Origin: a virus
Reading direction: 5' to 3' (one strand)
Length of the DNA stretch: 64,000 nt
Virus record (IMG/VR): IMGVR_UViG_3300020160_002696
Coordinates: 22,851-86,850 of that record
Part shown: positions 56,816 through 64,000 of the stretch, piece after piece
Position numbering within the stretch: position 1 is the first letter of the stretch
How the letters are laid out: every line of letters begins with the position of its first letter
The notes under the pieces: generated by a model
What the model was told of the DNA's origin: nothing
The model's input: only the letters and a program-made list of their open reading frames with translations
Database searches by the model: none
Program-made: the position numbers and the translations under genes

Positions 56816-59365
56816 CTAAGATCCACATGCAATGCAATCATCAGGTGAATCCAAGGAACAGCTTATCTCAGCCATTTGCTCTTCAACAGTTTTTACTTCT
56901 GCTTGTGTAGTGAATTTAATAGCATCACCTGCTGCTTTATTTCTCAAGTAATAGATACCAGTTTTTAATGCTGATTTCTTTTCTCTGTAAAATCTTGGTT
57001 TTCCTGTTTTGTCATAAACAACTTCAACATTATCACCTTGTGGAATTATTGCAACACCACTCTCATCTAATATAAGATTTCTTCTTCCCCAACCATAGAA
57101 ATGCATTGCTGTTAACTTTGCAAAGTTTGGTGAATCCATAAAGATATTCATTGATTGTGTTTGATCAATAAATGCTCCTCTATCTGCAGCCATATCAATA
57201 ACATCTTTTTGTTTAATCTCATAAACAGTTTTGAATACTTCTTTCACATGAGTTGGTATTTCAGGTATGTTTTGAACAGAACCATTTTCAACAATGATTT
57301 TCTTTCTAATTGAATCAGACCAAATACCTAATTTAACTAATTCTTTTACAAGGTATTTATTTACAAGTATAAAAGTACCAGATAAAACACCTCTTGTGTA
57401 CATATTTGAAGTTTGTGCTTCACAACTTGCTTCATTTCCTAAGATAGATGCGGTTGATGCAGTTGGCATAATACAAGTAGTTAAAGAGTTTCTAACACCA
57501 TGTTTTTTAATATCTTCTCTTAATTTATCCCAATCCCATCTTTTTGTTGGTTTTGTACCCCATAAATCAAATTGAAATTTTCCTTGTGATATTGGAGAAC
57601 CAGCATAAGTAGCATAGGCACCATCAACTTTAGCTAAGTCACAAGAAGCTTTGATTGAAGCATAATAAATAGTTTCAAATATCTCTTTGTTAAGTGATTT
57701 TGCTTCATCAGAATCATATGCAAATCCAACTTGAAAAAATACATCTGCTAACCCTTGAACACCTAAACCAATTGGTCTGTGTAACAAGTTTGAGAATCTT
57801 GCAACTGGTGATGGATAGTAATTCACATCAATAACTTTATTCAAGTTAATAGTAGCACTATAAGCAACATCATATAACTTATTAAAGTTGTAAGTTTTGT
57901 TTTTATTAACAAACTTAGGAAGTGCAATAGAAGCTAAGTTACAAACTGCAGTTTCATTAACAGATTCTTGTCCAAAGAATTCACCTAATCCAAGTTTCTC
58001 TAATAACTCTTTATTTTGTAATATCTCACCTTGTGTTTTAGTAATTCCTGTTGCTTCAACAATTTCAGCACATAGATTAGAACTTCTAACTACACCAATG
58101 TTTGCTTGATTAGACTTCTCATTAATAGAGTCTTTGTATAAAATATAAGGAGTTCCAGTTTCAATTTGAGATTCAAGAATTTTGTTCCATACATCTCTTG
58201 CCTTTACCACTTTTTTGAATCTACCTTGTGCTTCATATCCTGTATATAATTCTTTAAATTCTTTACCATAAGTCTCAGTTAATCCAGGACATTCATGTGG
58301 ACACATTAAAGACCAGTCTTCATCTAAGTCAACTCTTTCCATAAATAAATCATTAGTCCACATAGCTAAGAATAAATCTCTTGCTCTTAATTCTTCAGCA
58401 CCTTGATTTTTTCTTAAATCTAAGAAATCCATAATATCAGCATGCCAAGGTTCCATATAAATTGCTATTGAACCTTTTCTTTTTCCTCCACCTTGGTCAA
58501 CTGCTCTTGCAGTTTCATTGTAGATTTTTAAGAAAGGAATAATACCATTTGAAGTACCATTAGTTCCTGCAATATAAGTTCCTTTTGCTCTTACTTTTGT
58601 AAAAGAAATACCAATACCACCTGCATTTTTAGAAATTTGTGCAGACTCTTTTAGTGTATTGAAGATACCTTCAATTGAATCATTCTCAACATCTAATAAG
58701 AAACAAGATGATAATTGTGGTCTACCTGTTCCTGAGTTGAATAAAGTTGGAGTTGCATGAGTATAGTAACCTTCTGATAATAATTTGTAAGTTTCAATAG
58801 CTCCTTCAATGTCTTCACCACATATTTGTAGTGCAGTTCTCATATACATATATTGTGGTCTTTCTGCCACTTTACCATTAACTTTTAATAAGTATGATTT
58901 TTCTAATGTTTTAAAACCAAAGTAATCAAAGTTGTGGTCTCTTGAGTGTACAATTGCAGAGTCTAATTCATCAGCATGTTTTAACACTAATTTGTGAAAT
59001 TGCTCTGATACAATTGGTGAATGTTTTCTAGTTTTAGGATCTACATATTTGTATAATTCTGTAACTGTTTCTGAGAAACTTTTCTTAGTTTCTTTATGTA
59101 ATGCAGTAATTGCTAATCTTGCTGCTAATGTTGAATAATCTGGATGTTTTGTTGTAAGAGAAGCTGCAGTTTCCATTGCTAACTGATCTAAAACAGAAGT
59201 CTGAATATCAGGCATAATACCTTCAATTACTTTTTGTGCAACTTCAAATGGTACAATCCATTTCTGGTCTAAACCATAGGTTTGTTGGGTTATTCTATCT
59301 AAGATTTTGTCTAACATGACTGGCTCTTTCTTACCATTTCTTTTTATTACTTTTATCATGCTCAT
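56816..59365 (-). CDS. nrdA: class I ribonucleoside-diphosphate reductase, large (alpha) subunit
   Basis: 849 residues, full length. An N-terminal ATP-cone (K-V-I-K-R-N-G-K-K-E-P-V) gives allosteric control. S-S-C-F-L-L carries the first active-site Cys. S-S-N-L-C-A-E-I carries the radical Cys and Glu. C-I-M-P-T-A-S-T-A-S-I-L-G contains the partner-site region. The C-terminal tail ends C-I-A-C-G-S, the redox-shuttle pair. It reduces NDPs to dNDPs for phage DNA synthesis and requires an NrdB radical subunit, which is not in this window and may come from a distant phage gene or the host. No intron or intein is seen. Confidence 0.97.
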   Translation of the reverse strand: MSMIKVIKRNGKKEPVMLDKILDRITQQTYGLDQKWIVPFEVAQKVIEGIMPDIQTSVLDQLAMETAASLTTKHPDYSTLAARLAITALHKETKKSFSETVTELYKYVDPKTRKHSPIVSEQFHKLVLKHADELDSAIVHSRDHNFDYFGFKTLEKSYLLKVNGKVAERPQYMYMRTALQICGEDIEGAIETYKLLSEGYYTHATPTLFNSGTGRPQLSSCFLLDVENDSIEGIFNTLKESAQISKNAGGIGISFTKVRAKGTYIAGTNGTSNGIIPFLKIYNETARAVDQGGGKRKGSIAIYMEPWHADIMDFLDLRKNQGAEELRARDLFLAMWTNDLFMERVDLDEDWSLMCPHECPGLTETYGKEFKELYTGYEAQGRFKKVVKARDVWNKILESQIETGTPYILYKDSINEKSNQANIGVVRSSNLCAEIVEATGITKTQGEILQNKELLEKLGLGEFFGQESVNETAVCNLASIALPKFVNKNKTYNFNKLYDVAYSATINLNKVIDVNYYPSPVARFSNLLHRPIGLGVQGLADVFFQVGFAYDSDEAKSLNKEIFETIYYASIKASCDLAKVDGAYATYAGSPISQGKFQFDLWGTKPTKRWDWDKLREDIKKHGVRNSLTTCIMPTASTASILGNEASCEAQTSNMYTRGVLSGTFILVNKYLVKELVKLGIWSDSIRKKIIVENGSVQNIPEIPTHVKEVFKTVYEIKQKDVIDMAADRGAFIDQTQSMNIFMDSPNFAKLTAMHFYGWGRRNLILDESGVAIIPQGDNVEVVYDKTGKPRFYREKKSALKTGIYYLRNKAAGDAIKFTTQAEVKTVEEQMAEISCSLDSPDDCIACGS

Positions 59366-59467
59366 TTATTAATTTTTTGTTTTTTATATATTGAATTAAT
59401 TTTCTCTGTAAAAAAATCAATATTTTGTTTTTTATTGGTTTTTTATAATACAAAAAATAATTTATTT
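59366..59467. other. AT-rich intergenic region between nrdA and the acidic-protein gene
   Basis: About 100 nt, over 85% A+T, with homopolymeric T and A tracts; contains a TTATATATTGAATTAAT segment that could hold the nrdA promoter. No ORF. Confidence 0.5.
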
Positions 59468-60415
59468 TTATAAAAAATCTATGTTATTCAGTTTGTTTAA
59501 GTTATACTTAAATTTTGTATTATTTAATATTTTGGTTATTTGTTTAATATTTACATTATAAATATTTTCATAAGAATCCACCTTAAAAGAATTTTCTTCA
59601 TAGTGTGTTTCCATTACAACACCTGTTATTATTTTTTCTTCTTCTGTGATTTGGTCAATCCAAAAGAATTCTACTTCTGTTCCTTCATAGATATTTCTAT
59701 TTGTAATATCTTTAGAATTGAAGTTTTTACCAATATGGTCTTGTAGTTCATTTATAATCATATTTCTCCATTTGTTGTCTAATAACTTAAACATATTAAA
59801 CAAATTATCAGAAAAGTAAACTGATAATTCATTGAAAAGTTCAACATTAGTAAAACTCTCATCTTTAAGATGACTTTTCAATAGAGAATAGTAATTATTA
59901 AAATCTACTCTTGATGGTTTTCTTCTATTATTTAAAAAGTTAATAGAAGTATGTTCTCCTAAGATAGCATAAACTCTTTCTTTAACTAATTTAGATCTAA
60001 CATACATCTCATTATCAATAGATTCAAAGTGGTAATTAGAACCTCTATCTACCTCTATTGTTTCTTTATAATATCCTGAGAATAAATCTGCGGTATCATC
60101 TTCATCTACAGGATCATCTTTTTTACCTTTAAATATGGAGTCATATTTCAAAGAGTGTTTACCTTCTATTTTATGTTTAGAAAGTACAATATCATCATTT
60201 TCAGAAGTAGTAGGTTTTACTTCTTCTATTAAGTCAAGTTCATCTTCATTAATCTCAATAATAATATCTAAATTATCATCATCATCTTCAAAATCTAAAC
60301 CACCTGAACTTGAGTCATCTGAATCATCTTCATCAAATTCCTCCATTGAAGGTCCTTCAAAATCACTTTCAAAGTCATTTTCAAAGTCATCATCTTCATC
60401 TATAATCTTGGTCAT
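59468..60415 (-). CDS. hypothetical replication-region protein with acidic N-terminus, 315 aa
   Basis: Residues 1-65 are almost entirely Asp, Glu and Ser (D-D-D-F-E-N-D-F-E-S-D-F). Residues 90-315 form a folded, helical then beta-rich domain (Y-S-L-L-K-S-H-L, K-W-R-N-M-I-I-N-E-L-Q-D-H-I, V-E-F-F-W-I-D-Q-I). No domain recognised. It is 21 nt downstream of the replicative helicase gene and ahead of nrdA, so a helicase-loader or replisome-accessory role like that of T4 gp59 is suggested by position alone. Confidence 0.72.
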   Translation of the reverse strand: MTKIIDEDDDFENDFESDFEGPSMEEFDEDDSDDSSSGGLDFEDDDDNLDIIIEINEDELDLIEEVKPTTSENDDIVLSKHKIEGKHSLKYDSIFKGKKDDPVDEDDTADLFSGYYKETIEVDRGSNYHFESIDNEMYVRSKLVKERVYAILGEHTSINFLNNRRKPSRVDFNNYYSLLKSHLKDESFTNVELFNELSVYFSDNLFNMFKLLDNKWRNMIINELQDHIGKNFNSKDITNRNIYEGTEVEFFWIDQITEEEKIITGVVMETHYEENSFKVDSYENIYNVNIKQITKILNNTKFKYNLNKLNNIDFL

Positions 60416-60436
60416 AGTTTAATTTTATTTTATCTT

Positions 60437-61768
60437 TTATACAGCATCAATAAACTGGTCTCCTTCTAAAGTTAAGTAGGTAGGATTTAAGTTTACTCTA
60501 ATTTGGGATTGTGAGAAATCACCATCTCTCTGTTTTAAGAGTTTGAATCTGTATAAATTCTGTCTTTTCATTTCTTCTGTTCTAATAATAACAAAGAAAC
60601 TATCAGCAGTTTCTGCAATTGCTTTAGACTCTGGTATACTTTCAAGTGTAATATCTGATGCATTCCAAGCATCCTTAGCAACTTGTACAGCACTTAGTAC
60701 TGGACACTTCCATTTTGCAGCAAGGCCTCTTAAACCCTCTGCAAGTTGTTTACCTTTAGTGTAAAGGTTATCTGAACCAATCCCTTTGATTGGTGCAATA
60801 AGAGTAATGTAATCAACTATAACAAAGTCAATCTTAACATCTTTCTTTTCTTTTAATTTCTGTAAATAATTGTCAAAGTCATTAACTGTTGCAGTTCCTG
60901 CTGCCCAGAATTTACAAAGGATTTTACCAACTTTCTTGTTGAAAATATCCCCGCCTTCTGCTTGACTTAAAGCATCAATTCGTTTCTTAATGAAAGAACC
61001 ATCCTTAGATATATTATCATAATCATTAATAGGAATTCTCAAACGCATAGAACCTAAACGTTTCATTACTTTCTTCTCAGTCATTTCTAATGAAATATAT
61101 AAAACATTGTAACCCATATCTGCTGCCTTAACTGCAAAGTTTTGCATCCATAAACTTTTACCTGCATTTGTAGCAGCCATAATTAAGTTCAATGATGCTT
61201 GGTCCCAACCACCACCTAACATATGGTCAATAGTTTCAAATCCACTTTTTACTTTTAGAGCAGATGTATTTTGATTATGAGATTCAGGATCATCAAAGTC
61301 AGAACCCATATCTTCATCATCAACAAAGTTAGTACTTGACATTTCATCTACAATAGCTTTAATTCTATTTGCAGCATCCATTGCTTTTTCAAAATCATTA
61401 ATTGAATCAAGTCCTCTTGTTTCATCAATGATGTCAACTGTTCCAGTTTTAAGACGATTTGATAAAACCCATGCATTAAACTTTGGTTCAATAAATTTCT
61501 TTTCATCATATTCTTTAAGATCTACTTGTAAAATTGATTTTAATATATCTTTAGTAATAATACCATCTTTGTCTTCTAATGTTACCATATCAAGAATTTG
61601 TCTTGGAGAAGGTATGGCAGTATCAGAAGCTTTTAACATATAATCTCTGACAACATTATACACAAATTGTATCTCAGCATTTCTGTAAAAGAATGGTTTG
61701 ACCACATCAAAGAACTTTTTATTCTTTAATATGTAGCTGAAAAAAATTTTTTCTAATTGTGGTGTCAT
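60437..61768 (-). CDS. gp41: DnaB/gp41-type replicative DNA helicase
   Basis: 443 residues. Walker A A-A-T-N-A-G-K-S lies at 198-205; L-Y-I-S-L-E-M-T and R-L-G-S-M-R follow; Walker B I-D-F-V-I-V-D-Y-I-T-L-I is at about 300; C-P-V-L-S-A-V-Q-V-A-K holds the H3 Gln; the C-terminal arginine region includes F-K-L-L-K-Q-R-D-G. The N-terminal 160 residues are the helical collar domain with L-E-K-I-F-F-S-Y-I-L-K-N. It unwinds DNA at the fork as a hexamer and would cooperate with a primase not found in this window. Confidence 0.94.
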   Translation of the reverse strand: MTPQLEKIFFSYILKNKKFFDVVKPFFYRNAEIQFVYNVVRDYMLKASDTAIPSPRQILDMVTLEDKDGIITKDILKSILQVDLKEYDEKKFIEPKFNAWVLSNRLKTGTVDIIDETRGLDSINDFEKAMDAANRIKAIVDEMSSTNFVDDEDMGSDFDDPESHNQNTSALKVKSGFETIDHMLGGGWDQASLNLIMAATNAGKSLWMQNFAVKAADMGYNVLYISLEMTEKKVMKRLGSMRLRIPINDYDNISKDGSFIKKRIDALSQAEGGDIFNKKVGKILCKFWAAGTATVNDFDNYLQKLKEKKDVKIDFVIVDYITLIAPIKGIGSDNLYTKGKQLAEGLRGLAAKWKCPVLSAVQVAKDAWNASDITLESIPESKAIAETADSFFVIIRTEEMKRQNLYRFKLLKQRDGDFSQSQIRVNLNPTYLTLEGDQFIDAV

Positions 61769-61828
61769 TTATTTGGTTATTTACTTATTTATTATTATAT
61801 AAAAAGTAATACCTAAGTTTACAAATAA

Positions 61829-62629
61829 TTACTGTTCATTAATCATTTCACCTTCTTTTGGATCAGTTCCAAAAGTTGAAAGCTTTTTAATACTAGTGGT
61901 TTCTAATTCATCAATGATTTCTTTCTCATCTTTATTACTAATATTAAGTCTTCTTTTTAGCTTATGTACTAATTCTGTAATACCATGTTTAGTTACTATT
62001 GTTGCAATACCCAATGATAATCCTAAAAAGTTTGCCAAAAAAGTTTGTAAGTTCATATCATATTTACCAACAATATATGAAATACCATTTAAGACAGGTA
62101 TTAAAATTGTAGTGTATGCAAACATATCAATAAATCCATTTACCACAGTATTTATATGCTTACCTATTAATTGAAAAATATTTTTGATTGATTGAAATGC
62201 TTTAATAACATCTTTAACTATTCCATTTCCAATACCCATCATTCTCAATTCTTCTAACATAGATTTGGAATCTTTTGTCAAAATATCTTCTTCTTCACCA
62301 TCTTTAAACTTTTTCTCTTCTAAATAAATTATAGAAAATGCACAAATAGTAAGAAGTACAACTTTACTTGGATCCATTTCAATTGAATCAATATTCATAT
62401 TTTTTAATAAACTATCAACTATAGGATAAAAAGCAGTCATACCAGTACCAAATGTAGAAATTAAACGAGTATTTAATCTCAAATCTTTCATAGTCTTAGT
62501 TTGAATTCTCTTATATGACGGTTTTCTAACACCACCACTTGATTCTTTTATTGGCATATCAAATGAATCTAAGAAATCTTGTGCCATCTTGTCATAAAGA
62601 GCATACTCTTCTAATCTTTGTATCTTCAT
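61829..62629 (-). CDS. probable tagged membrane protein, 266 aa
   Basis: Opens M-K-I-Q-R-L-E-E-Y-A-L, a loose tag, and a second possible site lies at M-P-I-K-E-S near residue 30. Hydrophobic helices lie at about 85-103 (K-V-V-L-L-T-I-C-A-F-S-I-I-Y-L), 165-190 (F-I-D-M-F-A-Y-T-T-I-L-I-P-V-L) and 200-220 (F-L-A-N-F-L-G-L-S-L-G-I-A-T-I). Charged termini. No family recognised. Both hydrophobic and apparently tagged, it might be ejected with the DNA to act at the inner membrane; alternatively it is an assembly-site membrane protein. Confidence 0.68.
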   Translation of the reverse strand: MKIQRLEEYALYDKMAQDFLDSFDMPIKESSGGVRKPSYKRIQTKTMKDLRLNTRLISTFGTGMTAFYPIVDSLLKNMNIDSIEMDPSKVVLLTICAFSIIYLEEKKFKDGEEEDILTKDSKSMLEELRMMGIGNGIVKDVIKAFQSIKNIFQLIGKHINTVVNGFIDMFAYTTILIPVLNGISYIVGKYDMNLQTFLANFLGLSLGIATIVTKHGITELVHKLKRRLNISNKDEKEIIDELETTSIKKLSTFGTDPKEGEMINEQ

Positions 62630-62634
62630 AGACT

Positions 62635-62645
62635 TATATATTAAA
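62635..62645 (-). promoter_or_regulatory. late-promoter-like box TTTAATATATA, 5 nt before ATG
   Basis: Exact box on the minus strand for the 266-residue membrane protein gene. Confidence 0.56.
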
Positions 62646-62691
62646 ATATTTTTTCATTTTTATTAAAAAAGCAGGAAAAGCAGAAAAAAAC

Positions 62692-62702
62692 ATTAATATA
62701 TA
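62692..62702 (+). promoter_or_regulatory. late-promoter-like box ATTAATATATA, 24 nt before ATG
   Basis: Plus-strand member of the divergent pair in 62630-62726, upstream of the three tagged genes at 62727-63601. Confidence 0.5.
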
Positions 62703-62726
62703 TACTAAAATAAAATAGCTAAAACC

Positions 62727-63233
62727 ATGAAACACATAAAAAAATTTGAAAACTTTGATTTTGGAAGATTCAATGATGAAGACGAAGTAAAAGATCCAAA
62801 CTTTGAAGAACAAGACTTTACTGACTCTGACTCAGAAGAGGAAGAATTTGCTAATGAAGTAGAAGATGAGGATGAAGAAAGATATGAAGATGAAGAACAA
62901 GAAGAACAAGAAGAAGATGATCACAGAATCAGAAGATGGGGTGATGAAGAAGTAGTGGAAAAGAAAAAAGTTAATCCAGGTTTTCAAGCTTATTTAGATA
63001 AACAAAAAGGTAAAAAGGCAGATAAAGGCAATGATAAAAAAGGTGGTAAAAAAGGTAAACCAGATTTCTTAGATATTGATAAAGATGGTGATAAAAAAGA
63101 AACTATGAAGAAAGCAACCAAAGATGCTAAAGATGATAAAAAAGATGATAAAGGTGGTAAAAAAGGTTTAACAGCTGGTCAAAAGAAATTACCAGAAGCA
63201 ATGCAAAAAGCTATTTTGAAAAAACAAAAATAA
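62727..63233 (+). CDS. tagged protein with acidic N-terminal and Lys-rich C-terminal halves, 168 aa
   Basis: Begins M-K-H-I-K-K-F-E-N-F-D-F. Residues 15-75 are dominated by D and E, residues 85-168 by K, D and G, with K-P-D-F-L-D-I-D-K-D-G-D-K-K-E-T at about 110-125 and L-T-A-G-Q-K-K-L-P-E-A-M-Q-K-A at the end. I recall both phrases as recurrent C-terminal modules of T4-type phage proteins. The charge segregation suggests a disordered scaffold or DNA-condensing head protein. First of three adjacent tagged genes. Confidence 0.75.
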   Translation: MKHIKKFENFDFGRFNDEDEVKDPNFEEQDFTDSDSEEEEFANEVEDEDEERYEDEEQEEQEEDDHRIRRWGDEEVVEKKKVNPGFQAYLDKQKGKKADKGNDKKGGKKGKPDFLDIDKDGDKKETMKKATKDAKDDKKDDKGGKKGLTAGQKKLPEAMQKAILKKQK

Positions 63234-63235
63234 GA

Positions 63236-63419
63236 ATGAAACATTTAGTAAAGTTTAATGAAGATATTAAAGTAGATTCTAGAAAAATTAAAGATATTCT
63301 TAGTAGTGATATAATTAAAAAAATTAAAAAATTACGTTGTATGGGGGTCTAATGTTGAATGTGTTGGATATGAGGATGCAAAAAAAGATATTATAGAACT
63401 TATAAAAAAAGAAAAATAA
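63236..63419 (+). pseudogene. tagged small gene with frameshift in a G5 tract
   Basis: ATG 63236 opens M-K-H-L-V-K-F-N-E-D-I-K. The frame ends at TAA 63350-63352, just after GGGGG at 63343-63347. With one G fewer the reading continues M-G-S-N-V-E-C-V-G-Y-E-D-A-K-K-D-I-I-E-L-I to TAA 63417-63419, giving a coherent protein of about 60 residues. The short tract points to a sequencing indel or slippage mutation. It lies 2 nt after the previous tagged gene. Confidence 0.65.
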
Positions 63420-63424
63420 TAATT

Positions 63425-63601
63425 ATGAAGATTAAGAAATTTAATGAAGAATTCTTTGGTGGTGCAGAAGGTCAGGTAAATATTAATATTGATGGTGATG
63501 GACTAGTTAAAGAAGCAGTTATTAATGAAATTAAAAAATTATTAAAAAATATGGGTGGTGATATAAATCTATCAGTTGATGGTGAAAAAATTAACATATA
63601 A
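63425..63601 (+). CDS. tagged small protein, 58 aa
   Basis: ATG at 63425 opens M-K-I-K-K-F-N-E-E-F-F-G, a strong tag. It continues V-N-I-N-I-D-G-D-G, a helix V-K-E-A-V-I-N-E-I-K-K-L-L and a final strand I-N-L-S-V-D-G. The second half resembles that of the preceding frameshifted gene in ending with an I-x-E-[IL]-I-K-K-x-type helix. Closed by the terminator at 63624. Confidence 0.7.
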   Translation: MKIKKFNEEFFGGAEGQVNINIDGDGLVKEAVINEIKKLLKNMGGDINLSVDGEKINI

Positions 63602-63623
63602 TAATAATAATAAATTTAAAAAC

Positions 63624-63651
63624 AAAAAAGACCCAAATTGGGTCTTTTTTT
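63624..63651. terminator. bidirectional intrinsic terminator
   Basis: AAAAAAGACCC-AAATT-GGGTCTTTTTT between the tagged genes and the convergent helicase gene; the final T run reaches the helicase stop codon. Confidence 0.92.
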
Positions 63652-64000
63652 ATGAAGTAACTTTAATGTTAATTCTCTTTATTGCATTTTGTACCCAATC
63701 AGGTAAAAATTGTGAACTATGTTTCATCACATCACCAAATGAACCATCTATAATAATAGTATCTGCATAATCCTTATTAGATCTAACTGGTCTACCACTC
63801 ATCTGAATAATTCCAGAAACTGTCTTCCAAGAATACCAATCAGGATTATTACTTTGTCTCATTTTGTTTTTCTGAGATCCTAAAGTTGGATAAGGAATTT
63901 TGGCTATAATTTGAAATCTTGCCAAATCATCATCAAAAGAAACTCCAGTGTCCATAGATGGTGAAACTATTACAGTAGGTTTATCACTCTCACAATGCAT
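63650..64000 (-). CDS. Rad3/DinG-type (superfamily 2) DNA helicase, C-terminal part
   Basis: Only the last 116 codons lie in the window; the start is beyond 64000. V-I-V-S-P-S-M-D-T-G-V-S-F-D, A-R-F-Q-I-I-A-K-I-P-Y-P, W-Y-S-W-K-T-V-S-G-I-I-Q-M-S-G-R-P-V-R-S and D-T-I-I-I-D-G-S-F reproduce helicase motifs V and VI of the XPD/DinG family, including the Q-x-x-G-R-x-x-R arginine finger. The iron-sulfur and Walker motifs would lie in the missing part. Likely role: DNA unwinding in repair or recombination, possibly replacing T4 UvsW or Dda. Confidence 0.88.
   Translation of the reverse strand: MHCESDKPTVIVSPSMDTGVSFDDDLARFQIIAKIPYPTLGSQKNKMRQSNNPDWYSWKTVSGIIQMSGRPVRSNKDYADTIIIDGSFGDVMKHSSQFLPDWVQNAIKRINIKVTS

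Noticed and set aside
1-64000. tRNA genes, rRNA, insertion sequences, integrase and prophage attachment sites
   Set aside because: No cloverleaf-like sequence with a conserved T-loop (GTTCRA) was noticed and no transposase or integrase motif; gene density leaves little free space. A tRNAscan run would settle the tRNA point.
1-64000. Alternative genetic code (TAG or TGA readthrough) as seen in some Bacteroidetes phages
   Set aside because: Conserved enzymes (NrdA, UvsX, PhoH, gp41) read through without in-frame stops, and TAG, TAA and TGA all end genes at sensible places.

Overview
This window looks like part of a large, very AT-rich tailed-phage genome related to T4 and infecting a member of the Bacteroidetes, probably a Flavobacteriaceae host. 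The T4-type core is visible: a gp46/SbcC-type recombination ATPase with a zinc-hook CxxC (1..883), a UvsX/RecA recombinase (36352), a gp41/DnaB-type replicative helicase (60437), class I ribonucleotide reductase large subunit (56816), PhoH (20258), a gp26-like baseplate hub protein (54145) and a short protein resembling the N-terminus of gp23 major capsid protein (2643). Host hints are the absence of Shine-Dalgarno sequences, a lipophilic signal peptide ending in YSQ (2094), a fiber carrying a W-N-G-S-x-W / D-Y-R-Q-L-G-D-P-I-G-G domain of the kind seen in flavobacterial surface proteins (5183), and an Hc1 histone-like protein (37633). All genes read with the standard code; no tRNA was seen.

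Layout. 1-5.2 kb: end of gp46, then small genes including a MUG113/T5orf172 GIY-YIG-like protein, a secreted protein and a capsid-like fragment. 5.2-20 kb: a minus-strand virion block with collagen-like fibers, two large structural proteins and a 1925-residue adhesin with a GxW repeat tail. 20-25 kb: PhoH, a zinc aminopeptidase-like enzyme and a SHOCT-domain protein. 25-34 kb: a minus-strand accessory cassette of nucleotide and nucleic-acid enzymes (two Nudix, polynucleotide ligase, HD hydrolase, nucleotidyltransferase fold, SLOG, metallophosphoesterase). 34-46 kb: UvsX, Hc1, a RuvC-like resolvase and many tagged proteins. 46.8-52.2 kb: a second fiber block. 52.2-56.8 kb: DNA methyltransferase plus HNH endonuclease, gp26-like, and tagged genes. 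56.8-64 kb: NrdA, an acidic protein, gp41 helicase, tagged genes and the end of a Rad3/DinG-type helicase.

The most striking signal is a short N-terminal peptide shared by about 28 otherwise unrelated proteins on both strands (37 to 725 residues long), of the general form M-K-[YHIL]-[IL]-K-x-[FY]-x-[EN]-[EF], with the best forms reading like M-I-K-R-Y-T-Q-F-V-N-E-A. It closely resembles the roughly ten-residue capsid-targeting sequence of T4 internal proteins (M-K-T-Y-x-E-F-I-x-E), which the prohead protease removes after Glu. I infer that this phage packs a large set of cargo proteins into its head, including a methyltransferase, a ParB-like protein, an ankyrin-repeat protein and a membrane protein. 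In the entries below this is called 'the tag'.

A second genome-wide signal is the box TTTAATATATA (or T-rich variants), placed only 3-5 nt before the start codon of 13 genes, nine of them tagged, and about 19-24 nt before several virion genes. If it is the -10 element of a phage late promoter, the first class would yield leaderless or nearly leaderless mRNAs. Strong intrinsic terminators separate most transcription units, and several are reused nearly verbatim. Genes within units are tightly packed, very often with a TAATG stop/start overlap.
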